From assembly GCA_025357355.1 (NCBI GenBank), contig JANXPK010000694.1, positions 1-5,643 of the forward strand: 5,643 nucleotides of DNA, read 5' to 3'. The translations under genes and the position numbers were made by a program. This document shows, piece after piece, positions 5,197-5,643 of this stretch. Positions within the stretch are counted from its first letter, which is position 1. Every line of letters begins with the position of its first letter. The notes under the pieces were generated by a model that was not told where the DNA came from, made no database searches, and saw only the letters and a program-made list of their open reading frames with translations. The stretch comes from Rhodobacterales bacterium. Its GTDB lineage: Bacteria > Pseudomonadota > Alphaproteobacteria > Rhodobacterales > Rhodobacteraceae.

Positions 5197-5643
5197 ATGT
5201 CGCGCCCCTATCTGACCAACCCAGCCGCCCGCCGCCTGTTTCTGGATCGTCACGCTTTGGCCGAAGCCCCGACCGGCCCGGCGACTGGCGCCGATCTGGC
5301 CCAGCTGATTGACCGCATCGGCTTTGTCCAGATCGACAGCATCAACACCGTGGCGCGGGCGCATCACATGATCCTGTGGACCCGCAGGCAAAGCTACCGG
5401 CCCGAGGCGCTCAAGCGGCTGCACGAGGTGGAGCGGGGGGTGTGGGAGCATTGGACGCATGACGCCTCGATCCTGCCGATCCATTTGCATCGCTACTGGC
5501 AGCACAACTTTCCCCGCCGGGAAGAGCGGATGCGGCAGAATTGGGTCAAGTGGTTTCGCACCGGCTATGAGCCGCAGTTCGATACCCTGCTGGCCCGGAT
5601 TGCGGCGGACGGGCCGGTCACAACTTCGGATGTCGGGGAGGGC
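5197..5643 (+). CDS. YcaQ/AlkX-like crosslink-repair DNA glycosylase (HTH_42 winged-helix family), 3' end outside the window
   Basis: The frame is open from the ATG at 5197 to the window end: 149 residues with no stop. It matches the N-terminal part of the winged-helix HTH_42 (formerly DUF1006) family. Features are ARRLFLDRHAL (11-21), GFVQIDSINTVARAHH (42-57), YRPEALKRLHE (67-77) and EHWTHDASILPI (84-95). E. coli YcaQ and Streptomyces AlkZ of this family are DNA glycosylases that unhook interstrand crosslinks and remove bulky alkylated bases. Their catalytic motif is Q-hydrophobic-D or Q-hydrophobic-Q, and here it is Q45-I46-D47, the YcaQ/AlkX form. The family is about 400 residues, so some 250 lie beyond the window. 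An in-frame TAG at 5185-5187 rules out a longer N-terminus. AGG lies eight bases before the ATG. The gene is probably intact and begins just right of the aroC scar. Confidence 0.88.
   Translation, partial: MSRPYLTNPAARRLFLDRHALAEAPTGPATGADLAQLIDRIGFVQIDSINTVARAHHMILWTRRQSYRPEALKRLHEVERGVWEHWTHDASILPIHLHRYWQHNFPRREERMRQNWVKWFRTGYEPQFDTLLARIAADGPVTTSDVGEG

Noticed and set aside
4954..5505. Leftward frame (183 codons) across the aroC junction, considered as a transposase remnant
   Set aside because: I could not recognise any transposase motif. Much of it is antisense to the well-supported YcaQ-like gene, and in the orphan segment third positions are not GC-biased as in real genes here.
1..5643. 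CRISPR array, tRNA, rRNA, or complete insertion sequence
   Set aside because: No regularly spaced repeats, tRNA-like cloverleaf, rRNA motifs or transposase gene were seen on either strand.

Overview
The window is GC-rich DNA (roughly 60-65% GC by eye) with strong GC preference at third codon positions. Its protein sequences look alphaproteobacterial, most like Rhodobacterales (the Paracoccus/Rhodobacter group). That placement rests on remembered resemblance of the RlmN, desaturase and chorismate synthase sequences, not on a search.

Layout from left to right. The first 26 bases hold the start of a leftward gene that runs off the window. Positions 109-306 hold a short leftward reading frame that resembles the N-terminal part of RTX-type calcium-binding proteins and looks like a remnant. 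Rightward rlmN (474-1649) encodes the radical-SAM methylase of 23S rRNA A2503 and tRNA A37. A 121-base gap with a small perfect inverted repeat separates it from a rightward three-histidine-box membrane fatty acid desaturase (1771-2808). Seven bases further on, convergent with the desaturase, ends a leftward gene for a secreted three-EF-hand protein (2816-3430, GTG start). Further right is a leftward alpha/beta-hydrolase-like gene (3649-4728). A divergent intergenic region then leads to rightward aroC, which keeps only about its first 50-57 codons and then runs into unrelated DNA and a stop (4846-5085). After about 180 bases of unidentified DNA, a rightward gene of the YcaQ/AlkX crosslink-repair DNA glycosylase family starts at 5197 and leaves the window.

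How the genes fit together. No operon or pathway is evident. The pieces are housekeeping or general functions: RNA modification, membrane lipid unsaturation, a periplasmic calcium-binding protein, a serine hydrolase and DNA repair. The two oddities are broken or rearranged genes. One is the amputated aroC, whose 3' part is missing and replaced by a segment I cannot identify. The other is the RTX-like stub at the left edge. I do not see a convincing new multi-gene system. The aroC junction and the orphan segment beside it deserve the closest look.
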